From Blastomonas ursincola (GTDB taxonomy: Bacteria > Pseudomonadota > Alphaproteobacteria > Sphingomonadales > Sphingomonadaceae), in assembly GCF_013607875.1 (NCBI RefSeq), contig NZ_VDES01000001.1, forward strand, positions 474,306-538,305: a stretch of DNA of 64,000 nucleotides, read 5' to 3'. Numbering within the stretch: position 1 is the stretch's first letter; every line of letters starts with the position of its first letter. Both the position numbers and the translations under genes were made by a program. Of this stretch, positions 1-10,449 are shown piece by piece. The notes beneath the pieces are model-generated. The model was not told the DNA's origin. It worked only from the letters and a program-made list of their open reading frames with translations, and ran no database searches.

Positions 1-32
1 ACCCCGGCAAACAGGCGTGAAGAAATTCTCAT
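1..32 (-). CDS. Start of a gene running off the left edge
   Basis: On the minus strand an ATG at 32-30 opens a frame reading MRISSRLFAGV that leaves the window after 10 codons. An AGGGG stretch lies about 10 nt upstream, in the position of a ribosome binding site. The basic then hydrophobic beginning would suit a signal peptide, but too little is visible to name a product. The gene to its right is also on the minus strand, leaving roughly 230 bp as a likely promoter and leader region. Confidence 0.35.
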   Translation of the reverse strand, partial: MRISSRLFAG

Positions 33-261
33 GTGATGCAACCCCTGTGCGGTTATGTGCAATGCGCAAAACTAAGGCGCTCAGGGGCCGACACGCAGCG
101 AAATGACACCCGTCGGTCTCCCCAGACCTTGGCGTCAGCTAACTGCCGGTTCCGCTGGATGTAAAGCGCGAGGGGGGTTTATAGGGCCAGTTTTACGCGA
201 ACCTGTAACATGAACGCCACATTTACCGGCTGGTCAGGAATCGTTGCGAAATAATATTATT
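33..261. other. Intergenic region with an AT-rich palindrome
   Basis: No open frame with a convincing start was found here on either strand. A perfect 16-bp palindrome, GAAATAATATTATTTC, lies at 248-263 and overlaps the stop codon of the M23 peptidase gene at 262-264. It is far more AT-rich than its surroundings, so it could be a protein-binding site or part of a transcript end. There is no convincing run of T residues beside it. I looked for a structured RNA such as tmRNA or SRP RNA and saw no recognisable motif. Confidence 0.35.
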
Positions 262-1200
262 TCATTGCGCCATGGGACCCACCAGAAGTTGCGGGTCGAT
301 CCGGGCGTCGTTCCACTTCATGCTCCAATGCAAGTGCGGTCCGGTGGCCCGGCCCGTTGCTCCGATTCGCCCGATCTGTTGCCCCTGGCGCACCGTATCG
401 CCCAGCTTCACATCGATCGCCGACAGATGCAGGAACGCGCTGTTCAGCCCCATGCCATGGTCGATCATCAGCAGGTTGCCCTCGAGCGAGAAAGGCGTCG
501 GCGCGGCGAGGATGACCACGCCGTCCGCAGGCGCGACGACCGGCGTACCGACGGCACCTGCGACATCGACGCCACTATGGAAACTGCCCGGTTCACCTGC
601 GTAGATGCGCTGCGATCCGAATATGCCCGAAACGCGGCCCGTGGCGGGCCAGATGAACTGCTGACGCCAGCCTGCGCTGTCCGATTGCCGGGCGCGCGCC
701 GCCTCGATCATCTCTAGCTCGGGCTTGCGCCGCGCCATGAATGCTTCGCTCAGAACACCACCGCGCGCTGCCACTGCGACGAATTCGCGCCGCCATTCGC
801 GCGGGGCCACGGTTAGCGGCTCCTGCATCGTCTGGCCATCGGCGAGCGTCACGGTCAGCACGCCGAGTGGCGGCGCGTCGCGGTTGAAACCGAGCAGGAA
901 CGCACCATCGGGCGCGACCGGCACCTGGACGCCGTCGAGATCGAGCGCGGTCACGCCCCGGGGCGCGGTGCCGCGCAACAGGGCACCCTGCACCGGCGAA
1001 CCACTCAGCCTGATGCCGCTCGGCAAGGGCCGGATTGCGCCAAAGGGCCGGGTGAGAAAATCCGGGCCGCTCGGCGCTGGCGCGGCCGACTGTGGCGGGG
1101 CCGTCGAATGTGTCGGCGCAGGTGATGGCTGGGATTGCGCCAGCAGCGGGGCAGTCGCCGCCAGCAAGATCGAGCCGGCGAACGTCAGCGCCCCCCGCAC
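262..1200 (-). CDS. M23 family metallopeptidase (peptidoglycan endopeptidase-like)
   Basis: The product is a 312-aa exported protein of the lysostaphin-type M23 family, which cleaves or regulates cleavage of peptidoglycan peptides in the periplasm. Residues 1-22 form a signal peptide ending near LLAQ, followed by a Pro/Ala/Ser-rich linker to about residue 47. The catalytic domain is C-terminal, with zinc ligands in HSGVD (H208, D212) and GPHLHW (H289, H291). All key residues are present, so it should be active rather than an EnvC-like degenerate form. I chose the GTG at 1200 because the signal peptide starts there and AGGGG sits about 9 nt upstream. It begins 4 nt after the DUF2093 stop, so the two genes are probably one operon. 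Confidence 0.85.
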   Translation of the reverse strand: MRGALTFAGSILLAATAPLLAQSQPSPAPTHSTAPPQSAAPAPSGPDFLTRPFGAIRPLPSGIRLSGSPVQGALLRGTAPRGVTALDLDGVQVPVAPDGAFLLGFNRDAPPLGVLTVTLADGQTMQEPLTVAPREWRREFVAVAARGGVLSEAFMARRKPELEMIEAARARQSDSAGWRQQFIWPATGRVSGIFGSQRIYAGEPGSFHSGVDVAGAVGTPVVAPADGVVILAAPTPFSLEGNLLMIDHGMGLNSAFLHLSAIDVKLGDTVRQGQQIGRIGATGRATGPHLHWSMKWNDARIDPQLLVGPMAQ

Positions 1201-1204
1201 GCGG

Positions 1205-1408
1205 TCAGCCCCTGCCGAGCGCCGCGCGCACCGAAATCTCGCAGCTGGCATAGGCCTCCTGCCGCTCGACGCTCCAGTAACGCAGCTCTTCCAGGTCGAT
1301 CTTCTGCCCGGTCTCGGCGCACAGCACATGGTCGCCGGCGCTGAGCAGGCGGAAGCCGTTGGGCATATAGTGGACACGGGCGACGCGATCGCGGTTGGAC
1401 ATCAACAT
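1205..1408 (-). CDS. DUF2093 family protein
   Basis: This is a 67-aa protein matching what I recall of DUF2093, a small family common in sphingomonads and other alphaproteobacteria. The motif YMPNGFRLL near residue 15 and the segment RYWSVERQEAYAS are typical. The protein has two Cys (C29 and C57) and no signal peptide or membrane segment. No biochemical role is known to me. It lies immediately upstream of the M23 peptidase gene, which suggests co-transcription. A second in-frame ATG at 1402 is an equally possible start. Confidence 0.75.
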   Translation of the reverse strand: MLMSNRDRVARVHYMPNGFRLLSAGDHVLCAETGQKIDLEELRYWSVERQEAYASCEISVRAALGRG

Positions 1409-1506
1409 GGGGTCATCATGCTCCAGAAAGGCTGTATGGCAGCTTTACCGATGGCTGGCTGCGGTGTTGCCAGCAAAGATAAGCGATCCGGTGCGCCAGC
1501 GCAAAT

Positions 1507-2977
1507 CTACAGGAAACTCGCCTGGCGCGGCTCGGCGGGCCTGGGCTTCGTCTTGGCTGCGGGGGTCGGAGAAACCGGCGGCGGAGGCGGACCATCCGCT
1601 GGCGCGACATCGAGCGTCCCATCGCGGAAATGCAGCGTCAGCCGGGGTTCGCACGCAGCCACTGCCTTGTCGATCAATGTGCGGCCATCGCTGGCGGTGA
1701 CCCGGGCATAGCCGCGCTGCAACGGCGCATCGGGATCGAGCTGCGCCAGTACGCGCTCCAGCCCGGCGAGCCGTTCGCCCGCCCGCCGGGTGATGCGATC
1801 GAGCACCGCCGGGTCGAGCGTCAGCCGCGCCAGGCGATCGCGCGCATGGGCGACACGGGTGTCGAGCACGGCAGGCCGCAACGCGCCCGAGGTCCGCGCC
1901 AGCGCACCGCGCGCATGCGCAAGCTGCAGGCCGAGCGCGGCGCGCAGCCGCTCGCCCAGATCATCGGCGCGCTGCTGCTGCGGGCTGAGCAGGTCGGCCA
2001 GGCGCGGCAGGCGCTGCGCCCTCGCCTCCAGCCGTTCGCGTGCCAGCGCATGGCTGCGGTTCACCGCACGGCTGGCGCGCAGGCCGAATTCGGCGACGCT
2101 GGCGAGCAGTTCGGACCGCACCGGCACCGCCATTTCCGCCGCAGCGGTCGGCGTCGGCGCGCGGCGATCGGCGGCGAAATCGGCGAGCGTCGTGTCGGTC
2201 TCGTGCCCCACGGCGGAGATGACCGGGATGACGCTCTCGGCAATCGCGCGGACCACCGGCTCCTCGTTGAACGCCCAGAGATCCTCGATCGAACCGCCAC
2301 CGCGCGCCACGATCAGCAGGTCTGGCCGCTCTCCCTCGGACATTGCGCCAAAGCCGCGCACGGCGGCCGCGACCTGGCCTGCCGCCCCCTCGCCCTGCAC
2401 CAGCACCGGCCAGACCAGCACGTGGCTGGGGAAGCGATCGGCGAGCCGGTGCAATATGTCGCGGATCACCGATCCGGTCGGCGACGTCACCACGCCGATC
2501 GTGCGCGGCAGGAAGGGGAGCGAGCGCTTGCGTTCGGGATCGAACAGCCCTTCATCGGCGAGCCGCGCCTTCAGCTTCTCGAACAGCTGCATCAGCGCGC
2601 CCTCGCCCGCCAGCTCGAGCGATTCTATCGTGATCTGGTATTTGGAGCGCCCGGGAAAGGTGGTGAGCTTGCCGGTGGCGATGACGTCCAGCCCGTCCTC
2701 GGGCCGGAAGGGCAGCCGCTGCGCCGTGCCCTTCCAGATGATGCCGTCGATGACCGCCTTGTCGTCCTTCAGCGCCAGATAGCAATGGCCCGATGCCGCG
2801 CGCTTGAAGCCCGAAATCTCGCCACGAATCCGCACATGCGCAAACCGGTCCTCGACCATGCGCTTCAACTGCCCGGAGATTTCCGAAACCGACAGCGGCG
2901 GGGCGTTGTCGCCGGGGGGCATCTGGGCTAACAGCCCGCCCGAACGTGAAGACATATCATCTGTAAAGGGGTCGGGC

Positions 2978-2979
<2 letters not shown>
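1507..2979 (-). CDS. xseA: Exodeoxyribonuclease VII large subunit
   Basis: XseA is the large subunit of exonuclease VII, which degrades single-stranded DNA to oligonucleotides in repair and recombination and works with several copies of the small XseB subunit. The 490-aa product has the N-terminal OB-fold ([15 protein letters not shown], then [12 protein letters not shown] and [10 protein letters not shown]), the catalytic core with [11 protein letters not shown] and [16 protein letters not shown], and a long helical C-terminal region. It ends in a Pro/Ala/Lys-rich extension not needed by the family. The ATG at 2979 shares bases with the divergent purD ATG at 2978; a second in-frame ATG at 2955 would avoid this. 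xseB is not adjacent. Confidence 0.92.
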
Positions 2980-4242
<1,263 letters not shown>

Positions 4243-4246
<4 letters not shown>

Positions 4247-5301
4247 AGCGCCGCCAGCACCGCGTTGCCGATCGCGACGGTGCCCATATTGCCGCCGAGA
4301 TCCGCGCCACGCGCGCCCGCGTTGAGCGCGCTCGCCACCGCCGCCTCGATCCGCGCGGCCTCGGCTTCCAGGCCGAAGCTGTGGCGCAGCATCATCGCGG
4401 CGGACAGGATCATCGCGACCGGATTGGCGAGCCCCTTGCCTGCAATGTCGGGCGCGCTGCCGTGGATCGGCTCATACGCGCCCTTGGTGCCGAACGCGGT
4501 CTGCTCCGCGCCCAAAGAGGCCGAGGCAAGCAGGCCGATCGAGCCGACGCACATGCTGGCCTGATCAGACAGGATGTCGCCGAACAGGTTGCCGGTGACG
4601 ATGGTGTCGAACTTGCCCGGCGCGCGGACGAGCTGCATCGCGGCATTGTCGACATACATGTGCTCGAGCGTGACATCGGGATAGTCCGCCGCCACCTCGA
4701 TCATCACGTCGCGCCAGAGCTGCGAGGTTTCGAGCACATTGGCCTTGTCGACCGAGCACAGCCGACCCGAACGGCCCAGGGCGGTGCGGAACGCGACATG
4801 CGCGATGCGGCGCACCTCGCTCTCGTTGTACGACATGATGTCATAGCCCTCGCGCTGCCCGTCACTGGTGGTGCGCATGCCCTTTTCACCGAAATAGACA
4901 TCGCCGTTGAGCTCGCGCACGATCATCAGATCGATAGCGCCCGCCACTTCGGGCCGCAGCGAGCTGTGCGCTTCCAGCCCCGGAAACACCTTGGCCGGAC
5001 GCAGGTTGGCGAAAAGTCCGAGCTCCTTGCGCATGCCCAGCACCGCCTGTTCGGGGCGCAGATGCCGCTCCAGCCCGTCGCACGCCGGATCGCCCACCGC
5101 GCCGAACAGGATCGCATCGCATGCGTGCATCAGCGCCAGCGTCTCGGGCGGCAGCGGATGGCCATGCACGCGCCAGGCGGCAGCGCCCACCAGCCCGTCG
5201 TGCAATTCCACTCCCGGCAGATCAAGCGCGCGCAGCACGCGCACCGCCTCGGCCATGATTTCGGGGCCGATGCCGTCACCGGGGAGAATGGCAATTTTCA
5301 T
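4243..5301 (-). CDS. leuB: 3-isopropylmalate dehydrogenase
   Basis: LeuB oxidises and decarboxylates 3-isopropylmalate with NAD+, the third committed step of leucine biosynthesis. The 352-aa product shows GDGIGPEI at the N-terminus, the substrate-binding DKANVLETS, the metal-binding [10 protein letters not shown] with its Asp residues, and the NAD-loop segment [19 protein letters not shown] start it at the ATG at 5301, giving [10 protein letters not shown]; the frame stays open upstream but is not conserved. It converges with purD with overlapping stops. leuC and leuD are not in the window. Confidence 0.95.
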
Positions 5302-5380
5302 GGGGTCATCCTGTCTGTTGTGGAGGCGCGCATAGCGTCCGGCAGCGCATTTCCGCAACATTGTTTTGCTTGGGATGAGG

Positions 5381-6115
5381 TCAACCCGCCATGCGCCGCA
5401 CCCGATCAATGAGCATCGCGCGCGCCGCGAGCGCGTCGGCGCGCCGATCGGTGAAGAACTGGCGCTCGATGAAATGGCCGGTCAGCGCAAAACCCTGCAT
5501 CAGCTGCTCCCAATCGGGTTCTTCCTCGCCGGTCAGGAATGCGGGCAGCACCAGCAGCTTTTCGGCATAGACCCCGGCGGCGTGCACCGACACCGCACGC
5601 CCGGTGCGCGGACTGACATAGGCGAGGTCCGCGCGCTCGCCGGTCACCGCGCAACGCTCCAGATCGAGCCCGAAGCCCAGTTCGGCGAGCAGCAGTGCCT
5701 CGTACCGCACCATCGCGCGCAGCCACCAGCGCGCCGAGGGGGCGGCGCAGACCAGATCGAGCAAGGCCGCCAGCGCCGCATAAAGCCGAGGAAACGGCTG
5801 ATCCTCGGGCGCGACCGTCGCGGTGAGCAGGGTCACCCATTCGAACGCCGCTGCGGCAAGCGGTTCGCTGTAAAAGGGCGCGCGGCTCTCGGCGAGCTCG
5901 ACCGTCAGCCCGGCAAGCTGATCGTTCACCCGGCTGCGCAGCTCCGCCGTGACGAGATTCGCGGGCATCAGCACCGGACGCAGGGCCGTCGACCGCCCTC
6001 CCCGCACATAGCCCGATTGCAGCCCATGATCGGGCGTGAACAACCGCACCACCGCCCCATGCTCCCCATGCCGCCGCACGGTGCAGATTATGGCGGGGGT
6101 GCGGATGACGGGCAT
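5381..6115 (-). CDS. recO: DNA repair protein RecO
   Basis: RecO acts with RecR to load RecA onto SSB-coated single-stranded DNA in the RecF pathway. The 244-aa product begins with the OB-fold ([20 protein letters not shown], then [13 protein letters not shown]) and continues with an all-helical region containing [24 protein letters not shown]. Only a remnant of the zinc site of some family members is visible. AGGTGG lies just upstream of the ATG. The small ribbon-helix-helix gene ends 8 bp before it, so the two may be co-transcribed. Confidence 0.92.
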   Translation of the reverse strand: MPVIRTPAIICTVRRHGEHGAVVRLFTPDHGLQSGYVRGGRSTALRPVLMPANLVTAELRSRVNDQLAGLTVELAESRAPFYSEPLAAAAFEWVTLLTATVAPEDQPFPRLYAALAALLDLVCAAPSARWWLRAMVRYEALLLAELGFGLDLERCAVTGERADLAYVSPRTGRAVSVHAAGVYAEKLLVLPAFLTGEEEPDWEQLMQGFALTGHFIERQFFTDRRADALAARAMLIDRVRRMAG

Positions 6116-6123
6116 GCCACCAC

Positions 6124-6291
6124 CTAATCCAGATCAGGAATCCGATCCAGCTTGTCGCCGACCCATACCTTGATGAGCGCCTTGACGGAAACGCCCCGCC
6201 TTTCAGCAGCCAGATCAAGTCGGCGCTTCATTGGCCGGGGCAAATTGAGAACGACACGTACCGTATCGAGATCTTTCGCCGCCACTCGCAC
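6124..6291 (-). CDS. Small ribbon-helix-helix-like protein (possible orphan antitoxin)
   Basis: A 55-aa frame begins at a GTG at 6291, with AGGA about 6 nt upstream, and ends in TAG 8 bp before recO. A beta-strand-like segment (VRVVLNL) is followed by two predicted helices around RRLDLAAERRGVSVKALI. This resembles CopG/Arc-type DNA-binding domains used by antitoxins and small repressors. No partner toxin frame is visible in the roughly 100 bp upstream, so it is either an orphan or a regulator. The frame continues upstream to 6390 without a usual start codon. Family membership is inferred from pattern only. Confidence 0.5.
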   Translation of the reverse strand: MRVAAKDLDTVRVVLNLPRPMKRRLDLAAERRGVSVKALIKVWVGDKLDRIPDLD

Positions 6292-6399
6292 CTCATTCCT
6301 GCCTATCGAGGCAATCCTGCAACGAAAGCGAAAGTAGGCGTTCCGCCCACAAGAATACAGGTCCGCGTGAACAATCGGCTCGAAAATGGATGCAATGAT

Positions 6400-7122
6400 C
6401 TAGACGAATGCCACGGCCGCACCTGACCTTGCCGAGGCCTCGGCAGCGCGCATCAAGACCGTCAGGCAATAGGCTTCCACCCCGTATTGCTGCCAGAGCG
6501 GCCCTTCTAGCGCAGGATTATCCGCAAACTGCCAAAGCTGCTCGTCTTGCGTTGTCAGCCCTTCAGGAAGATCAATGAGCGACGCCAGCAAATGGCACTC
6601 TTCCCACAACATGGGCGCAGAACCCACCATGCATCCAACCCCCTCGCGTTGCGGCTCGCTGAGATCGAAAATGACCTCCTCAGTTCTCCGGGGAAGATAA
6701 AAACCCTCACAGTCGGAATGCAGAAGCAAATGAGCAAACGGCGGAACCGCCCTTGGCTTTACGAAACGCGAGAGCAGCCCGCGCTTCTCGGTCGCAGCGA
6801 AATACGCATCATGCTGCGCATAAAGCTGGTCCAGCAGGGGCAACTGATCGATATCGGCATGGGGCACTGGAGGCGGCAGTGCACCTTCAATCACCCAATG
6901 CGCCGCGAGCCGCCGAACCATGTGCAGACCGTTATAACCCCACATCTGCGCTTCGAATACATCGCCATCCGCAATTTCCAGAGGTTCGTAATGCGGGGGT
7001 TGGCCTGCTTCAGCAAGAACTTCATTCAGGGCCAGAAAAGGTTCAAAAATTGGCTGGAATTCTTCATCCGAAAGCTCTTGGCGGGATTGAGCGAGCCAGC
7101 CAACAACCACATCCAGTCCCAT
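6400..7122 (-). CDS. Hypothetical 240-aa protein, lower GC
   Basis: I do not recognise this protein. It is acidic and rich in aromatic residues, has no signal peptide or membrane segment, and contains motifs such as MWGYNGLHMVRRLAAHWVIEG and WQQYGVEAYCLTVLMRAA. Its base composition is clearly less GC-rich than recO and uvrC on either side, which suggests horizontal acquisition. The size, acidity and isolation would suit an immunity-type or stress protein, but that is a guess. It ends about 108 bp upstream of the small ribbon-helix-helix gene on the same strand. Confidence 0.7.
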   Translation of the reverse strand: MGLDVVVGWLAQSRQELSDEEFQPIFEPFLALNEVLAEAGQPPHYEPLEIADGDVFEAQMWGYNGLHMVRRLAAHWVIEGALPPPVPHADIDQLPLLDQLYAQHDAYFAATEKRGLLSRFVKPRAVPPFAHLLLHSDCEGFYLPRRTEEVIFDLSEPQREGVGCMVGSAPMLWEECHLLASLIDLPEGLTTQDEQLWQFADNPALEGPLWQQYGVEAYCLTVLMRAAEASARSGAAVAFV

Positions 7123-7160
7123 AAAACATCACCCGCCAGAAATTGAACTTGATCGTTACA

Positions 7161-9104
7161 TCATCCCCGGAAGAAGTCATAGATGCTCTGCGCCATTGCC
7201 TTGGAGACGCCGGGGGCCTTTTGCAGGTCTTCCAGGCTGGCGCTGCGCACCGCGCGGGCGGTGCCGAAATGCATCAGCAGCGCGCGCTTGCGCGCCGGGC
7301 CGATGCCGGGCACCTCGTCGAGTGGGCTGGTGGTCATCGCCTTCTTGCGCTTGCCGCGATGCGCGCCGATGGCGAAGCGGTGCGCCTCGTCGCGCAGCCG
7401 TTGGAGGTAGAAGAGCACCGGGCTGTTCACCGGCAGGGTGAATTCGCGGCCATCGGGCAGGAAGAAGGTTTCGCGCCCGGCATTGCGCTCAGGCCCCTTG
7501 GCGACACCGACCAGCGGAACATCGTCGATCCCGAGCGTCGCCAGCGCCTCCATCGCCGCGCCGAGCTGGCCCTTGCCGCCATCCACCAGCACCAGATCGG
7601 GCCAGTCGCCGCTGCTGCGATCGGGGTCCTCGCTCTGCGCGCGGGCGAAGCGGCGTTCGAACACCTCGCGCATCATCGCATAATCGTCGCCCGGCACGGT
7701 CTCGGCGCGCTTGATGTTGAACTTGCGATAGGCCGCCTTGCGAAAGCCCTCGGGCCCCGCGACGACCATCGCGCCCAGCGCATTGGTGCCCTGGATATGG
7801 CTGTTGTCATAGACCTCGATCCGGTCGGGTGGGCCATCGAGCCCGAACAGTTCGGCCATTTCGGTGAGGTGCTTGGCGGTGCTGGCGCTCTCGGCAACGC
7901 GGCGCTGCAGCGCCTCGGTCGCGTTGCGCTGCGCCTGGTCGATCAGCCGCTTGCGCTCGCCGCGCTGGGGGACGAGCAGTTCCAGCTTGCCCGTTCGGTT
8001 GGCGGACAGCGCCTCCAGCATCAGATCGCATTCGAACGGCTGCCGGTCGGTCAGGATCAGCTTGGGCGCGGGCATGTCCTGATAGAATTGCATCAGGAAG
8101 CTGGTGAGGATTTCCGCTTCATCCATGTCCTGGACATGCGCAGGGAAGAAGCTGCGATGGCCCCAGTTCTGCCCGGCGCGGATGAAGAAGGCCTGGATGC
8201 AGACAGTGCCGCCCTGGCTCGCCATCGCGAACACGTCCGCATCGGCAATGCCCTGCGCGTTCACCGCCTGGCTGCCCTGGATGAAGGTCAGCGCCTTCAA
8301 TCGGTCGCGATAGGCCGCCGCGCTCTCGAAATCGAGCGCCTCGGCCGCCGCTTCCATCTTTGCGCCGAGCTTGGCCTGTACCTCGGTCGACTTGCCGGTG
8401 AGGAAGGCGCGCGCATCGGCGACCAGCGCGGCATAATCCTGCTTGCTGATCCGGTCGACGCACGGCGCGGAACAGCGCTTGATCTGATAGAGCAGGCACG
8501 GGCGCGAGCGGTTGGCGAAGAAACTGTCCGAACACGAGCGCAGCAGGAACAGCTTCTGCAGCGAGTTGAGCGTGCTGGTCACCGATCCGGCGCTGGCGAA
8601 CGGCCCGAAATACTGGCCCTTGTATTTTTGCGCGCCGCGATATTTGGACATGCGCGGAAAGTCGTGATCCTCGCGCAGCAGGATATAGGGGAAGCTCTTG
8701 TCGTCGCGCAGCAGCACATTGTACGCGGGGCGGTAGCGCTTGATCAGCTGCGCCTCGAGCAGCAGCGCCTCGGCCTCGCTGTTGGTCGTGACGATCATCA
8801 TCGACCGGGTGAGCGAGACCATGCGCTGCAACCGGCGCGGCAGCTTGTCGACCTGGGTATAGTTGGTGACGCGGTTCTTGAGCGCGCGCGCCTTGCCGAC
8901 ATAGAGCACGTCGCCGCGCGCATCGAGCATGCGATAGACGCCGGGTCGCGTCGGCAGCGTTTTCAGCGTGTTGCGGATCGCGGCGATGCCGGTGTCGAAA
9001 TCGGGCGCATCGGCGCCGCGCACGCTGTAGGTCGCCGCTTCCTCGAGAAAGCGGTCGGGCGCGCGCGGGTTGCTGTCATTGGGATGAGCGGGACGACCTG
9101 CCAT
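7161..9104 (-). CDS. uvrC: Excinuclease ABC subunit C
   Basis: UvrC makes the two incisions flanking a lesion in nucleotide excision repair after UvrA and UvrB have marked it. The 647-aa product has an N-terminal GIY-YIG nuclease (GVYRMLDARGDVLYVGKA from about residue 55), a Cys-containing segment with CSAPCVDRISKQDY, a UVR domain (AEALDFESAAAYRDRLKAL), the RNase H-like nuclease (DNSHIQG and LVLVDGGKGQL), and C-terminal helix-hairpin-helix motifs (LDEVPGIGPARKRALL). I start it at MAGRPAHPN; 12 upstream codons lack support. A roughly 30-residue N-terminal extension before the nuclease is common in sphingomonads. Confidence 0.95.
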   Translation of the reverse strand: MAGRPAHPNDSNPRAPDRFLEEAATYSVRGADAPDFDTGIAAIRNTLKTLPTRPGVYRMLDARGDVLYVGKARALKNRVTNYTQVDKLPRRLQRMVSLTRSMMIVTTNSEAEALLLEAQLIKRYRPAYNVLLRDDKSFPYILLREDHDFPRMSKYRGAQKYKGQYFGPFASAGSVTSTLNSLQKLFLLRSCSDSFFANRSRPCLLYQIKRCSAPCVDRISKQDYAALVADARAFLTGKSTEVQAKLGAKMEAAAEALDFESAAAYRDRLKALTFIQGSQAVNAQGIADADVFAMASQGGTVCIQAFFIRAGQNWGHRSFFPAHVQDMDEAEILTSFLMQFYQDMPAPKLILTDRQPFECDLMLEALSANRTGKLELLVPQRGERKRLIDQAQRNATEALQRRVAESASTAKHLTEMAELFGLDGPPDRIEVYDNSHIQGTNALGAMVVAGPEGFRKAAYRKFNIKRAETVPGDDYAMMREVFERRFARAQSEDPDRSSGDWPDLVLVDGGKGQLGAAMEALATLGIDDVPLVGVAKGPERNAGRETFFLPDGREFTLPVNSPVLFYLQRLRDEAHRFAIGAHRGKRKKAMTTSPLDEVPGIGPARKRALLMHFGTARAVRSASLEDLQKAPGVSKAMAQSIYDFFRG

Positions 9105-9156
9105 AGGCGTGCATGTGGCGTGGCGGGGTCTGGAGGTCAATGGGGTGGAACCATTC

Positions 9157-9325
9157 CCCTCTCCCCGCCGAGGGAGAGGGTTGCGCAGACTTGGGAGCTT
9201 GCTGCCTAGTCGGAGCTGGGAGAGGGGGAAGCGGCGCTACCGTGCCTCTGCCTCACCCTCATCCAACTGCGCCTAATCGGCTGCGCCGACAAGGCTACGT
9301 ATCCTTCTCCCTTCAAGGGAGAAGG
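9157..9325. repeat. Intergenic hairpin repeats between uvrC and the ATP synthase operon
   Basis: Two strong inverted repeats bracket this spacer. The left one pairs CCCTCTCCC (9157-9165) with GGGAGAGGG (9172-9180). The right one, at 9303-9325, is an 11-bp stem, CCTTCTCCCTT/AAGGGAGAAGG, around a single base. The CTCCC/GGGAG style is that of the dispersed intergenic repeats common in sphingomonad genomes. The right hairpin lies just after the b subunit stop and may also serve as a transcript end, although no T run follows. Copy number elsewhere cannot be judged from this window. Confidence 0.6.
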
Positions 9326-9335
9326 CACAGGCACA

Positions 9336-9887
9336 TCAATTCAGCCGCGTCCCCAGCTCTGCCACGGTGCGGTCGACCAGCGCCTGGTCGGCCTCCGCGC
9401 CGTGGTTCTCGGCGATCAGCTTCGCAGCCGCGCCGGTGGCGGCGCGGGCGACCTTCTCGCGAATCTCGGCCACCGCAGCGCGTTCGGCAGCGGCGATCTT
9501 GTCGGTCGCCATCTTCTGGCGGCGCGCGATCAGGTTTTCCGCGTCGGTACGTGCCTTGGCGAGCACGGCTTCGGCTTCGGCCTCGGCGCGGGCGTTCATG
9601 TCGGCCGCTTCCTTGGAAGCCGCCGCCAGCTTCGCTTCGTACTCGGCACGCAGCTTCTCGGCCTCGGCGCGAAGCGCCTGCGCCTCGTCCAGCTCGGCCT
9701 TGATCCCGGCGATCTTGGCGTCGAGCGACGCTGCGACCATGGCGGGCACCTTCTTCCACAGGATGATGCCGATCAGCACCAGCATCGCCGCAGAGACGAA
9801 GAAGGTGGCGTTGAGCAGATGGACGCCGCCGACCGAGGGATCGGCGTGTTCGCCCGCCGCAGCGGCAAGAATGGCGATATCAAGCAT
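9336..9887 (-). CDS. atpF: F0F1 ATP synthase subunit b
   Basis: Subunit b forms one half of the peripheral stalk that holds the F1 head against rotation. The 183-aa product has one membrane helix near residues 27-45 (NATFFVSAAMLVLIGIILW) and then a long, highly charged Ala/Glu/Lys/Arg coiled coil. It starts with MLDIAILAAAAG at 9887, overlapping the end of the b' gene by 8 bp, and is the last gene of the F0 operon. As usual in alphaproteobacteria, the F1 genes are not here. The two hairpin repeats follow its stop. Confidence 0.92.
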   Translation of the reverse strand: MLDIAILAAAAGEHADPSVGGVHLLNATFFVSAAMLVLIGIILWKKVPAMVAASLDAKIAGIKAELDEAQALRAEAEKLRAEYEAKLAAASKEAADMNARAEAEAEAVLAKARTDAENLIARRQKMATDKIAAAERAAVAEIREKVARAATGAAAKLIAENHGAEADQALVDRTVAELGTRLN

Positions 9888-10374
9888 CGGCCAGCGCTCC
9901 CTTGACCGCACGGTTGACCTGCGGCTTGGTGATCTTTGCCGGGGTCAGCCGGGCGACGATATCCTGGGCGGCCTCGACAGCTACTGCCTCGATCTCGGTC
10001 AGCGCCGCGGCCTGCTGGGCCGCGATCGCCTCTTCGGCATCGGCCAGATGCAGTGCGATGCCGGCATCGGCTTCACGCACCTTGGCTTCGGCTTCACGCG
10101 CCCCCTTGGCCTTGGCTTCCGCGGTCACGGCAAGCGCCGCGTCACGGGCCCGGGCATGGGCGAGGCGATATTCTTCCTCGATCTCGTCGGCGCGGGCATG
10201 GGCGGCCTTGGCAGCGGCGATGTCGCCGGCGATCTTCGCCTTGCGCTGATCGACCGTGCCCTGGATCTTGGGAAACATCGAACGCCCGATCACGAAGTAA
10301 ATCAGCCCGAACGTGATCACCAGCCAGAAAAGCTGGGACCCGTAAGTGGTCATGATCTGGTCTATCTGGGGCAT
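9880..10374 (-). CDS. F0F1 ATP synthase subunit b'
   Basis: This is the second, divergent b-type stalk subunit found in alphaproteobacteria and phototrophs, which pairs with b as a heterodimer. The 164-aa protein has an N-terminal membrane helix (LFWLVITFGLIYFVIG) followed by KIQGTVDQRKAKIAGDIAAA and a long Ala-rich coiled coil. It is preceded by a strong hairpin in the 75-bp gap after atpE and overlaps atpF by 8 bp, so the two stalk subunits are probably translated in a coupled way. Confidence 0.92.
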   Translation of the reverse strand: MPQIDQIMTTYGSQLFWLVITFGLIYFVIGRSMFPKIQGTVDQRKAKIAGDIAAAKAAHARADEIEEEYRLAHARARDAALAVTAEAKAKGAREAEAKVREADAGIALHLADAEEAIAAQQAAALTEIEAVAVEAAQDIVARLTPAKITKPQVNRAVKGALADA

Positions 10375-10412
10375 ATCGAAGCTATCCGTGGATCAGAATC
10401 TTGGGTGTGGAC

Positions 10413-10436
10413 GGGGCCGGTGCTGTGACCGGCCCC
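10413..10436 (-). promoter_or_regulatory. Intercistronic hairpin between atpE and b'
   Basis: GGGGCCGGT (10413-10421) and ACCGGCCCC (10428-10436) can form a 9-bp, very GC-rich stem with a 6-nt loop in the operon transcript. No run of T residues follows, so it does not look like a full terminator. Its position just after atpE suggests a role in stabilising or partly ending the message, helping to make many c subunits but only one b and one b'. That role is inferred. Confidence 0.5.
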
Positions 10437-10449
10437 GATCCGACACAAA

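Noticed and set aside
33..240. Possible tmRNA or other structured RNA at the left edge
   Set aside because: No tag frame, no tRNA-like acceptor with CCA and no SRP or RNase P signature could be found.
7143..9209. A 688-codon plus-strand frame across uvrC
   Set aside because: It is the antisense shadow of uvrC; the uvrC motifs are complete on the other strand.
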